Source of the DNA: DASVBJ01 sp036375895
GTDB taxonomy: Bacteria > Actinomycetota > Actinomycetes > JACCUZ01
Reading direction: 5' to 3'
Length of the DNA stretch: 16,237 nucleotides
Assembly (NCBI GenBank): GCA_036375895.1
Contig: DASVBJ010000158.1
Span: forward strand, 1-16,237
Both the position numbers and the translations under genes were made by a program. Shown piece by piece: positions 6,623 to 12,990 of this stretch (position 1 is its first letter; every line of letters starts with the position of its first letter). Below the pieces are notes generated by a model. That model worked only from the letters and a program-made list of their open reading frames with translations, did no database searches and was not told the origin of the DNA.

Positions 6623-8134
6623 TCAGGCGACGACGGTGGCATCCCCCTCGTCGGCACGCCGGGCGCGGCGCCTGCCGCCGCCGCGGACCTCGGCGTACGC
6701 CGAGGCGAGCCGGGTCGCCGCGTCGCGCAGGTCCTCGGCCGGGCCCGTGTAGGGCACCCGGAGGAACCGCTCGAAGGCCCCGTCGACGCCGAACCGCGGT
6801 CCGGCCGCGAGGCGCAGGCCGTGCCGGCCGGCGACGGCCGCGAGCGCGCTGCTCACCGGGGCGTCCAGGTGCACCCACAGGGCGAGCCCGCCCGGCGGCG
6901 GGTCGAACCGCCACGTCGGCAGCGCCTCGGCGAGCGCACCGGCCAGGGTGTCGCGCTGCGCGCGGAGGCGGGTCCGTCTGGTCGCCGTCACGGGGACGAC
7001 GTCCGCGAGCAGGCGGGCCAGCACGATCTGCTCGAGCACCGGCGTCCCGAGATCGAGGCCGGGCCGGGCGGCCACGAGCCGGTCGACCAGCTCCTCCGGC
7101 GCGCGCAGCCAGCCGATCCGCAGACCGCCCCAGAACACCTTGCTCGCCGAGCCGACCGCGAGCACCCGGCCGTCGTCGCGCCCCCCTCGCGCGGGGCCGA
7201 AGGCAGGCACCGGGGCGGGCCCGGTTGCGTCGTCGAGGGAGAGCTCGGCGAGGGTCTCGTCGACGACAACCGGCACCCCGGCCCGCCGGGCCAGCCCGGC
7301 GACCTGCTCGCGGGTCGCGGCGTCCATGAGCCGCCCGGTCGGGTTCTGGAAGTCGGCGATCAGGTAGGCGAGCCGAGGACCGGTCTGCCGCGCGGCCGCC
7401 TCCAGCGCCTCGACGTCCCAGCCCTCGTCGGGCAGCCCGACCGGCACCGGCCGGCCGCCCGCCCGGCGGACGGCTTCGAGGGCGTTGGGGTACGTCGGGT
7501 GCTCGACGAGCACCCGGTCGCCGGGGCCGGTCAGCAGGAGCAGCAACAGGGCCAGCGCGTGCTGGGCGCCGTTGGTCACCAGCACCTGCCCCGGCCGCGT
7601 GGGCAGCCCCCTCGCCGTGTAGCGCTCGGCGATCGCGGCCCGCAGGACCGGCAGCCCGCGCGGCTCGTAGCCGTGACCGGGAAGGTAGCGGGGCAGCTCC
7701 TCGACGGCGGCCGCGACCGCGGCGTACAGGGCACCCTCGGGTGCGCGCGGGGCGGCGTAGGCCAGGTCGATCACGCCCGGTCCGGCGTCCTCGCCGAGCA
7801 CCATGGCCGGCTCCGCCGCGCCCGGTCGGCCTTCTGCCGCGGCCGGCAACCGGGTGCGCGTGCCGGACCCCTGGCGCGACACGGCGTACCCCTGGTCGCG
7901 CAACCGCCCGTAGGCCGCCGTCACCGTCGTGCGGCTCAGCCCGAGGGCGGCAGCGAGCTCCCGCTCGCCGGGCAGGCGCACCGCCAGCGGGAGCCGGCCG
8001 TCGAGGACGAGCAGGCGCAGCGCGTCGGCGAGCGCGGCGTACGCCGGGCCGGGGCGCCGCCATGAGCCGAGCAGCCGGGCGAGCGGGCGGGCCGCGACGG
8101 ACCGGTCGGGGCCGGGAGGCGAGAGGGCGGGCAT
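6623..8134 (-). CDS. yczR: MocR/YczR-type PLP-dependent transcription regulator
   Basis: A 503-residue fusion of a GntR winged helix and a fold-type I aminotransferase domain. The DNA-binding part (about residues 20-95) reads LADALRLLVLDGRLPLAVRLPGERELAAALGLSRTTVTAAYGRLRDQGY. The PLP domain has NGAQHALALLL, EHPTYPNALEAV, ADFQNPTGRLM, VDETLAEL and the Schiff-base lysine Lys332 in GSASKVFWGGLRIGW. Such proteins use PLP or an amino-acid adduct as an effector, not as enzymes. The neighbour supports the YczR subgroup, whose target is the adjacent yczE. The start is uncertain: GTG 8194, GTG 8161 and ATG 8152 are also in frame; I take ATG 8134 because the longer forms run through the putative operator. 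No clear Shine-Dalgarno sequence is seen at any of them. Confidence 0.92.
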   Translation of the reverse strand: MPALSPPGPDRSVAARPLARLLGSWRRPGPAYAALADALRLLVLDGRLPLAVRLPGERELAAALGLSRTTVTAAYGRLRDQGYAVSRQGSGTRTRLPAAAEGRPGAAEPAMVLGEDAGPGVIDLAYAAPRAPEGALYAAVAAAVEELPRYLPGHGYEPRGLPVLRAAIAERYTARGLPTRPGQVLVTNGAQHALALLLLLLTGPGDRVLVEHPTYPNALEAVRRAGGRPVPVGLPDEGWDVEALEAAARQTGPRLAYLIADFQNPTGRLMDAATREQVAGLARRAGVPVVVDETLAELSLDDATGPAPVPAFGPARGGRDDGRVLAVGSASKVFWGGLRIGWLRAPEELVDRLVAARPGLDLGTPVLEQIVLARLLADVVPVTATRRTRLRAQRDTLAGALAEALPTWRFDPPPGGLALWVHLDAPVSSALAAVAGRHGLRLAAGPRFGVDGAFERFLRVPYTGPAEDLRDAATRLASAYAEVRGGGRRRARRADEGDATVVA

Positions 8135-8155
8135 ACCGGCCGTGCGGGCCATGCG

Positions 8156-8195
8156 GGCCACTCTCGACCAACTGGCTATGGAATGCAAGGCCACT
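8156..8195. promoter_or_regulatory. Repeated half-sites between yczR and yczE (candidate YczR operator)
   Basis: GGCCACT occurs at 8156-8162 and again at 8189-8195, 33 bp apart, about three helical turns, in the same orientation. A looser relative, ACCAACT, lies between them at 8167-8173. MocR regulators generally bind direct repeats in the gap to their divergent target, so these are inferred to be the YczR sites. The first copy overlaps the longer possible starts of yczR, which fits autoregulation. Confidence 0.48.
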
Positions 8196-8214
8196 TGTCG
8201 GGATCGTGGTTGCC

Positions 8215-8844
8215 ATGCCGATCACCCGTCGCCTCGTCCAGCTCTACCTGGGCCTCGTGCTCTACGGCGTGTCCTCGGCCCTCATGGTGCGCTCGCAGCT
8301 CGGCCTGGACCCCTGGGATGTCCTCCACCAGGGGGTGGCCCGCCATACCGGGCTGTCCCTGGGGACGGTGGCGATCGCGGTGGGCGCCGTGGTCCTGCTG
8401 GGCTGGGTGCCCTTGCGCCAGCGGCCGGGCCTCGGGACGGTGAGCAACGTCGTGGTGATCGGCCTCGCCGTCGACGCGGCGCTCGCGGTCCTGCCACCGG
8501 TCGAGGGGATCGCTGCCCGCGTCGCGCTGCTCGTGAGCGGGGTGGTCCTCAACGGCTTCGCGACCGGCTGCTACATCGGGGCGCGGTTCGGGCCCGGGCC
8601 ACGCGACGGGCTGATGACCGGGATCGTCCGGCGCTCCGGCCGCTCGGTGCGGCTGGTCCGCACCGGCATCGAGATCACCGTCGTGGTCGTGGGGTGGCTG
8701 CTCGGCGGCACGGTCGGCATCGGCACGGTCACCTACGCGCTCGCCATCGGCCCGCTCGTGCACCGCTTCCTGCCGCTGCTCGAGGCCGGCCGCCGGCAGC
8801 CGCGCCCGGCTCCCGCCGTCCGGCCGGTCGTCGACCTGGCGTAG
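8215..8844 (+). CDS. yczE: YczE family membrane protein
   Basis: A 209-residue polytopic inner-membrane protein, related to the YitT/YczE group. Hydrophobic segments lie at about 6-24, 48-64, 76-94, 100-120, 150-167 and 168-186. Conserved loops typical of YczE are GLDPWDVLHQG at 30-40 and IGARFGPGPRDGLMTG at 121-136, followed by GTVTYALAIGPLVH. The transport substrate is unknown; the constant pairing with a PLP-binding regulator suggests a link to vitamin B6 or amino-acid traffic, but that is inference. ATG 8215 is taken as the start because the protein family begins near MPITRRLVQL; an in-frame GTG at 8206 is possible. The C-terminal 20 residues are basic and Pro-rich, and should lie in the cytoplasm. 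Confidence 0.92.
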   Translation: MPITRRLVQLYLGLVLYGVSSALMVRSQLGLDPWDVLHQGVARHTGLSLGTVAIAVGAVVLLGWVPLRQRPGLGTVSNVVVIGLAVDAALAVLPPVEGIAARVALLVSGVVLNGFATGCYIGARFGPGPRDGLMTGIVRRSGRSVRLVRTGIEITVVVVGWLLGGTVGIGTVTYALAIGPLVHRFLPLLEAGRRQPRPAPAVRPVVDLA

Positions 8845-8903
8845 GGCTTGCCACGTCGTACCCGCCGGTGTTGCGTGGCGGTGTCGGGCCAGCACCGCTC
8901 GTT

Positions 8904-8933
8904 GCCTGCATCGGGCCAGCCTGCATCGGGCCT
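8904..8933 (+). repeat. 15-bp tandem duplication before the tandem-barrel gene
   Basis: GCCTGCATCGGGCC occurs at 8904-8917 and 8919-8932, a 15-bp unit repeated twice without a gap. A 10-bp part of it, TCGGGCCAGC, also occurs at 8884-8893. It sits just 5' of the GGAGGGG ribosome-binding site (8934-8940) and can vary by slippage. Confidence 0.7.
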
Positions 8934-8948
8934 GGAGGGGTGACGCCG

Positions 8949-9632
8949 GTGTACGCACGCACCACGCTCATCGACATCGCTGCGAGCCGGGTCAACGAGC
9001 TCGTGACCATCGTCGAGGGCGGGCTCCGGGCGCTCGCGGTGTCGCTGCCGGGGTCCCTGGGCCTGTCGCTGCTCTGCGACCGGGCGTCCGGGCGGTGCGT
9101 CGTCACGACGGCGTGGGACACCGACCGGGCCATGCGCGACAGCTTCGTGCCGCTCACCACCGCGAGCGACGAGATCGGCCGGAGACTCGGCGGCACGCCG
9201 GTGCCGGAGGAGTGGGAGGTGGCCGATCTGCACCGGCTGCGCCGGTCGGGTCCCGGGTTCTGGAGCCGTTCGACCAGGGTGGAGTTCGAGCCGCTCGACG
9301 CCGAGGCGGTGCTGCAGATCTACCGGTCCACCACCGTCCCGGAGCTCGAGCTGCTCACCGGGTTCTGCTCCGCGACGCTGCTGCTCGACCCCGCGCGCGG
9401 CCGCGGGGTGTCGACGGTGACCTACGACACCTACGCGGCCCTGGCAGGGAGCCGGCACCGGGCGGGCGAGATCAGGCGGACCTCCACCGAGAGGGCACAC
9501 GCGCGTGTCGGCGAGGTCATGGAGCTCGAGGTCGCGGTGGCCGCGATCACGCTGCCCGGCGAGGCACGGTGGTCGGCGCGGTGGCCGGCGCGCACAGCGG
9601 CGAGATCACCGAGGCGGCTCTCGGCGCGGTAG
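8949..9632 (+). CDS. Uncharacterised protein with two alpha+beta-barrel-like (ABM-type) repeats
   Basis: A 227-residue cytosolic protein that I do not recognise by name. It looks like a tandem of two similar halves. Residues 1-97 run YARTTLIDI, then GSLGLSLLCDRASGRCVVTTAWDTDRAM and EVADLHRL; residues 107-200 run STRVEFEPLD, then GFCSATLLLDPARGRGVSTVTYDTYAAL and EVMELEVAVAAI. Each half has the order strand, helix, xGxxxxxLLxDxxxGRxVxTxxWDT, strand, as in dimeric alpha+beta-barrel (antibiotic biosynthesis monooxygenase-like) domains, so one chain may form a whole two-domain barrel. No catalytic residue can be assigned. The last 22 residues are Arg-rich. GTG 8949 is preferred because GGAGGGG (8934-8940) lies 8 nt upstream. 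It follows yczE by 104 bp and may be co-transcribed. Confidence 0.68.
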   Translation: MYARTTLIDIAASRVNELVTIVEGGLRALAVSLPGSLGLSLLCDRASGRCVVTTAWDTDRAMRDSFVPLTTASDEIGRRLGGTPVPEEWEVADLHRLRRSGPGFWSRSTRVEFEPLDAEAVLQIYRSTTVPELELLTGFCSATLLLDPARGRGVSTVTYDTYAALAGSRHRAGEIRRTSTERAHARVGEVMELEVAVAAITLPGEARWSARWPARTAARSPRRLSAR

Positions 9633-9721
9633 CGGCCGAGCCCCGGCGAGGCCCTGGGCGCATGACGGTTGGAGACGGGGTGTCGCTTCGCGGTGCGCAA
9701 CGGGGACCCCCCACAATGTGA

Positions 9722-9756
9722 CGAGGCCCCTCCATGTATGAGATGGAGGGGCCTCG
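9722..9756 (-). terminator. Strong hairpin, probable terminator
   Basis: CGAGGCCCCTCCAT (9722-9735) and its exact complement (9743-9756) form a 14-bp stem with a 7-nt loop. No T-tract follows on either strand, which is common for GC-rich actinobacterial terminators. It ends the candidate minus-strand RNA described at 9722-9928, and could also stop plus-strand transcription from the gene ending at 9632. Confidence 0.7.
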
Positions 9757-9928
9757 CCTGGTCCCGCTGCACCGGAGCCGATCGCTCGACCCGTGCGTTG
9801 CGGGACCTGTCACCAGGTCCAGTCGACCCACGTGGTGTCCTCGGTCTCCCGAGTCCTCCTCGTGTCCCGGGGTCTCCCCCGGGTCTGTCCGGAGTCTCCT
9901 CCGAACCGGTCCCCGTTCCTGGTGGCGT
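9722..9928 (-). ncRNA. Candidate structured non-coding RNA with GNRA-capped hairpin array
   Basis: This part of the 492-bp gene-free stretch folds well only as a minus-strand transcript. In order, it shows CGGAG-GAGA-CTCCG (9903-9890), CCCGGGG-GAGA-CCCCGGG (9883-9866), CTCGG-GAGA-CCGAG (9853-9840) and GGACCTG-GTGA-CAGGTCC (9820-9803). All four have perfect stems and GNRA tetraloops; on the plus strand the loops would be TCTC or TCAC. The first three are followed by a GACA/ACA spacer. A further 8-bp pair, GGTCCCGC (9807-9800) with GCGGGACC (9767-9760), encloses a smaller hairpin and competes with the fourth one. A promoter lies just upstream and the 14-bp hairpin ends it, giving about 207 nt. 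I do not recognise it as tmRNA, 4.5S, RNase P, 6S or 6C RNA. Confidence 0.55.
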
Positions 9929-9934
9929 GGGCAA

Positions 9935-9963
9935 TTTCTAGTGCCTGCGCAACGGCCGCACAA
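9935..9963 (-). promoter_or_regulatory. Promoter-like sequence for the candidate RNA
   Basis: On the minus strand TTGTGC (9963-9958) is followed after exactly 17 nt by TAGAAA (9940-9935), a fair sigma-70-type pair in a locally AT-richer patch (GACTAGAAATT-like context). The start point would be near 9928, directly before the hairpin array. Confidence 0.45.
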
Positions 9964-10007
9964 GACCTTTGCGACAACTTCTTGGACGAGTTTTCCCGGT
10001 CGGCGAG

Positions 10008-10081
10008 GTGTCCACAGAAACCGCCCGGTTGTCCCCCGCGATCAGTGCTTGTCCACCACCTTTTCCACCGGGCCGTCCACA
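10008..10081 (+). promoter_or_regulatory. Cluster of five DnaA-box-like sequences
   Basis: GTGTCCACA (10008), TTGTCCCCC (10029), TTGTCCACC (10049), TTTTCCACC (10061) and CCGTCCACA (10073) all lie on the plus strand. Against the actinobacterial DnaA box TTGTCCACA they match at 8, 7, 8, 7 and 7 of 9 positions. Spacings are 21, 20, 12 and 12 bp. The cluster sits between the 3' end of the endonuclease-fold gene and the candidate RNA promoter. None is a perfect box, and no replication gene is nearby, so a regulatory or DnaA-titrating role is only a possibility. Confidence 0.35.
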
Positions 10082-10124
10082 GGTCGCCGGCACCCGATCG
10101 GTCTTCCCTCGCCGCCGCCCCCGG

Positions 10125-11321
10125 CTACGGGCGCAGCCGCAGGACCACGCCCGCGTGGTCGGACGCCCACAGGCCGGACGGTGTCCGCGCCGCCGGGTCG
10201 AGGCCGGTGATGCGCCCCTGGTCGGCGGGCATCGGGCCGCCGCCCGCGGCGCGGGCGAACACCATGTCGATGCGGTGGTCGATCTTGGACGTGTCCGGGT
10301 CGTCGACGAGCTCGGACAGGCCGGAGGTGAAGCCCTCCTCGGCCGGTGCGAACTGCAGCCACTCGTCGGTGAAGCCGCCCGGGCCGGTGATGAAGTCGTA
10401 CGGCGCGGAGTGCGGCACCGAGTCCGGCGGAGGCTTGATCGTGTGGTTGAGCGGGTCGGAGTTGCAGTCGCACACGACGATCACCGGCTGGTCCTGCGGG
10501 CCGGCCGGACCGCCCAGGAGCTCCATCGCCTGGGCCAGGGCCACGTTGGAGTACTGGGACTCGAGGTGCGTGTTGACGAACCGGAACGACTTGGCACCCA
10601 CCGTGACGTCGGCCCAGTTGTAGCCGCGGATGAACGAGAACGACGCGCCGCCGAGCGGGAACGTGATGCGGGTGTCGTACTGCGCGCTCCCGTGGTCGCG
10701 GACCTTCACCTTGCCGCCGACGGGCCGGATGATGACGTCACGCATGGTCAGCCGGACATCCTGTGCGGTGGCCGCGAACTCGGCCGAGCCGGGAAGGCCG
10801 GCGAACGCGGGACCCTCGACGTCGGACTCCTGCTGCACGCTCACGGCCACGTACGGCGTGCCGAGCGCCGCCAGGTCGCCCAGCAGCGTCTGGAGGAAGT
10901 CGTAGTCGACCACCTCGGCATCGGCGTGCCCGATGTCGCCGAGCTCGAGCGGGCCGTGCCGCCAGATCGCGACCTCCTGCAGCCCGACGAGGGCGGGCTC
11001 GTTCGCTGCGATCTCGCGGGCCAGCAGCTTGCTCCGGGCCGGGAAGTCGGTCTGGTCGACGATGCCGCGCAGCTCATGGTTGGCGTGCGCGAAGGCCAGG
11101 AGCTGGACCGGGGCGGGGGTGCCCGGCGGCAGCGAGAGCACGGCGTGCAGGGGGCGCTGGATGTCGCCGCCCAGGTAGAGGTTGCGGGTCATCACGGTGA
11201 CGGGTACGCCGGTCCCCGGCTCGGGTGCCGCCTGCGCGGCCGGTGCCGCGGCCAGGCCGACGGCCAGCAGGGCTGCGATGCCCGCGGCCAGCCGGCGCGT
11301 CAGTGCGCTGGGTCGTCTCAT
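10125..11321 (-). CDS. Secreted endonuclease/exonuclease/phosphatase-fold protein
   Basis: A 398-residue exported enzyme. Residues 1-32 are a Sec signal peptide (MRRPSALTRR, hydrophobic core, cleavage near AAQA-AP). The EEP (DNase I-like) fold follows: TRNLYLGGD (Asn47), VGLQEVAIW (Glu116, metal ligand), FVNTHLES (His252), VVCDCNSDP (Asp285, Asn287), KIDHRIDMVF (Asp348 region) and the final ASDHAGVVL (Asp388, His389). All residues needed for Mg2+-dependent phosphodiester cleavage are in place. Family members cut DNA, RNA, phosphoinositides or sphingomyelin, and the substrate cannot be settled here; an extracellular nuclease or phospholipase-like role is inferred. ATG 11321 is chosen over 11411 because GAGGAGA lies 4 nt upstream and the signal peptide then begins correctly. 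The insert at 160-190 has no counterpart I recognise. Confidence 0.88.
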   Translation of the reverse strand: MRRPSALTRRLAAGIAALLAVGLAAAPAAQAAPEPGTGVPVTVMTRNLYLGGDIQRPLHAVLSLPPGTPAPVQLLAFAHANHELRGIVDQTDFPARSKLLAREIAANEPALVGLQEVAIWRHGPLELGDIGHADAEVVDYDFLQTLLGDLAALGTPYVAVSVQQESDVEGPAFAGLPGSAEFAATAQDVRLTMRDVIIRPVGGKVKVRDHGSAQYDTRITFPLGGASFSFIRGYNWADVTVGAKSFRFVNTHLESQYSNVALAQAMELLGGPAGPQDQPVIVVCDCNSDPLNHTIKPPPDSVPHSAPYDFITGPGGFTDEWLQFAPAEEGFTSGLSELVDDPDTSKIDHRIDMVFARAAGGGPMPADQGRITGLDPAARTPSGLWASDHAGVVLRLRP

Positions 11322-11485
11322 CTGGTCTCCTCGTCGAGCCTGCGGTGCGCCCCGACTGCCCCCGGGCCGTGGAGCCGGCGCAGGACTCCCACCCGGGGCC
11401 AACTCCAGCACGGATCAAGGACGGCCGGAAGTCGTTCGGCAAATCACCGGCTGTGGCCGGCGGGATCGGCTGCAACACTGCGCTC

Positions 11486-12082
11486 GTGCTCGTGATCTCG
11501 GAACCCCTGGCCACCGAGCGGCTGCTGCTCCGCCCCTTCACCACCGACGACCTCGAGGACGTGCTCGCCATCCACGGGCGCCCCGACGTGGTGCGCTACC
11601 TCTACTGGGAGGTGCGTTCCCGCGACGAGGTGCGCGAGCTGCTGGAGCGGCGGGTGCACCTCGACCGGATCGAGAAGGAGGGCGACGCACTGGTGCTCGC
11701 CGTCGTGCGTCGCTCGGACGGCCGGGTGATCGGCGAGATGACGTTGCGCTGGACCAGCGCGCAGCACCACCAGGGCGAGGTGGGCTTCGTGTTCCACCCG
11801 GACGCGCACGGCCAGGGCTACGCGCGCGAGGCGACGTCCGTCGTGCTCGACCTTGCGTTCGACCGGCTCGGACTGCACCGGGTGTACGGCCGGACCGACG
11901 GGCGCAACGACGCCTCCGCCCGGCTGATGCTGCGCCTGGGCATGCGTCAGGAGGCCCACTTCGTGCACAACGAGATCTTCAAGGGCGAGTGGGGCGACGA
12001 GCTGGTGTTCGCGATCCTGGCCGACGAGTGGGCCGCGGCGCGCGGCCACCCGGCCCCCGAGGTCACACCACCCGGTCGGTGA
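11486..12082 (+). CDS. GNAT N-acetyltransferase (RimJ/RimL type)
   Basis: A 198-residue cytosolic acetyl-CoA-dependent acetyltransferase. The start LATERLLLRPFTTDDLEDVLAIHG is the hallmark of the RimJ/RimL (Acetyltransf_3) branch. Motif A is VGFVFHPDAHGQGYAREATS at about 99-118, with the pyrophosphate-binding Q/RxxGxG form as AHGQGYA. NDASARLMLRLGMRQEAHF follows as motif B, then EIFKGEWGDELVFAIL. These enzymes acetylate protein N-termini, antibiotics or small amines; the acceptor is not readable. The frame is open back to 11225 but that part overlaps the divergent gene's promoter, so GTG 11486 is used (GTG 11492 is also possible). There is no Shine-Dalgarno sequence; AACACT ends 6 nt upstream, again a leaderless-type arrangement. 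Confidence 0.91.
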   Translation: MLVISEPLATERLLLRPFTTDDLEDVLAIHGRPDVVRYLYWEVRSRDEVRELLERRVHLDRIEKEGDALVLAVVRRSDGRVIGEMTLRWTSAQHHQGEVGFVFHPDAHGQGYAREATSVVLDLAFDRLGLHRVYGRTDGRNDASARLMLRLGMRQEAHFVHNEIFKGEWGDELVFAILADEWAAARGHPAPEVTPPGR

Positions 12083-12201
12083 GCCGACCGAGTGCCCGCC
12101 TCAGGGTGACCTAAGACCTCTGGGCGGGACACCCGCGGGCTGCTGCGCTGGGAGTCGGCCGACCGGCCGCGCCCGCAACCGGCCGCCCACGGGAGGACGG
12201 G

Positions 12202-12981
12202 ATGGACCAGACCACTACGCACCCCGCCACCGCCCCTGGGGTGCCTCCCGGGACCGAAGCCGAGCCCCTGCTGGTCGCGAACGGGGTCTCCAAGATCTAC
12301 CGCACCGGGACCGTCGAGGTCCGTGCCCTCGACGCCCTCGACCTGGCTGTCCGGCCGGGCGAGCTGGTCGCGGTCATGGGCCCGTCCGGGTCGGGGAAGA
12401 CCACCATGCTCAACTGCCTGTCCGGCCTCGACGACATCGACGAAGGGGTCGTCTCGGTCAGCGGTCGCGACCTCTTCGCGATGACCGACGCGGAACGCAC
12501 CGACCACCGGGCGCGGACCATGGGCTTCGTCTTCCAGTCGTTCAACCTGATCCCCGTCTTCGACGCGGTGGAGAACGTCGAGCTACCGCTCCTGCTCACC
12601 GGCACCTCGCCGCGTGAGGCCAGAGAGCGCAGCCTCGACATGCTGCAGACGGTGGGCCTCGGACTGCGCGCGAAGCACCGCCCGAACGAGCTCTCCGGCG
12701 GCGAGCAGCAGCGCGTGACCATCGCGCGTGCGCTGGTCGCCAAGCCAGCGATCGTGTGGGCCGACGAGCCGACTGGCAACCTCGACACCGCGATGGCGCA
12801 CTCGGTGATGGAGCTGCTGCAGCGGCTGAACGCGGAGCAGGGCCAGACGATCGTCCTCGTCACGCACGACCCGGCCATCGGCGCCTCGGCCAGTCGGCTG
12901 GTCCGCATGCAGGACGGCCGGCTCAAGAGCGACGAGCACCAGCCGTCCCCGACGCCGCTGCGCATGCCCACACCTCGGTGA
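12202..12981 (+). CDS. ABC transporter ATP-binding protein (MacB/LolD family)
   Basis: A 259-residue ATPase that powers the FtsX-type permease encoded next. Motifs are complete: Walker A GPSGSGKTT (60-68), Q-loop FQSFNLIP (Gln112), signature LSGGEQQR (164-171), Walker B IVWADEP (184-190) with the EPTGNLD extension, and H-loop His222 in LVTHDP. SFNLIPVFDAVENVELPLLL is typical of the MacB/LolD/FtsE branch, which uses ATP for transmembrane mechanical signalling or for export of lipoproteins, peptides or drugs. The N-terminal 22 residues are Thr/Pro-rich and probably flexible. GGGAGGA at 12191-12197 supports ATG 12202. The permease starts 9 nt after the stop, so the two form one operon. Confidence 0.95.
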   Translation: MDQTTTHPATAPGVPPGTEAEPLLVANGVSKIYRTGTVEVRALDALDLAVRPGELVAVMGPSGSGKTTMLNCLSGLDDIDEGVVSVSGRDLFAMTDAERTDHRARTMGFVFQSFNLIPVFDAVENVELPLLLTGTSPREARERSLDMLQTVGLGLRAKHRPNELSGGEQQRVTIARALVAKPAIVWADEPTGNLDTAMAHSVMELLQRLNAEQGQTIVLVTHDPAIGASASRLVRMQDGRLKSDEHQPSPTPLRMPTPR

Positions 12982-12990
12982 GGTGACACC

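Noticed and set aside
5019..8225. Very long minus-strand open frame of 1068 codons
   Set aside because: It runs out of frame under the FAD oxidase and the yczR gene and reads as Arg/Pro/Ala-rich low complexity, as expected for a shadow in very GC-rich DNA.
9803..9820. Resemblance of GTGACAGGTCC to the 4.5S (SRP) RNA core
   Set aside because: The invariant GGAAGGAAGCAGC-like part of the SRP loop is absent; the match is limited to CAGGTCC.
9547..9963. Minus-strand open frame of 138 codons through the 9633-10124 gap
   Set aside because: It overlaps the end of the tandem-barrel gene, has no ribosome-binding site, no recognisable domain and follows the hairpin sequence rather than codon bias.
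10008..10081. Chromosomal or plasmid replication origin
   Set aside because: The DnaA-like boxes are imperfect and no dnaA, dnaN or rep gene, nor an AT-rich unwinding element, is nearby.
11225..11485. Upstream extension of the GNAT frame
   Set aside because: The added 87 residues are Pro/Arg-rich and cover the 5' end of the divergent secreted enzyme; homology begins only at LATERLLLRPF.
12101..12119. Iron-box (DtxR/IdeR)-like sequence TCAGGGTGACCTAAGACCT before the ABC operon
   Set aside because: Only about 10 of 19 positions agree with the consensus and the right half does not match, so it cannot be supported.
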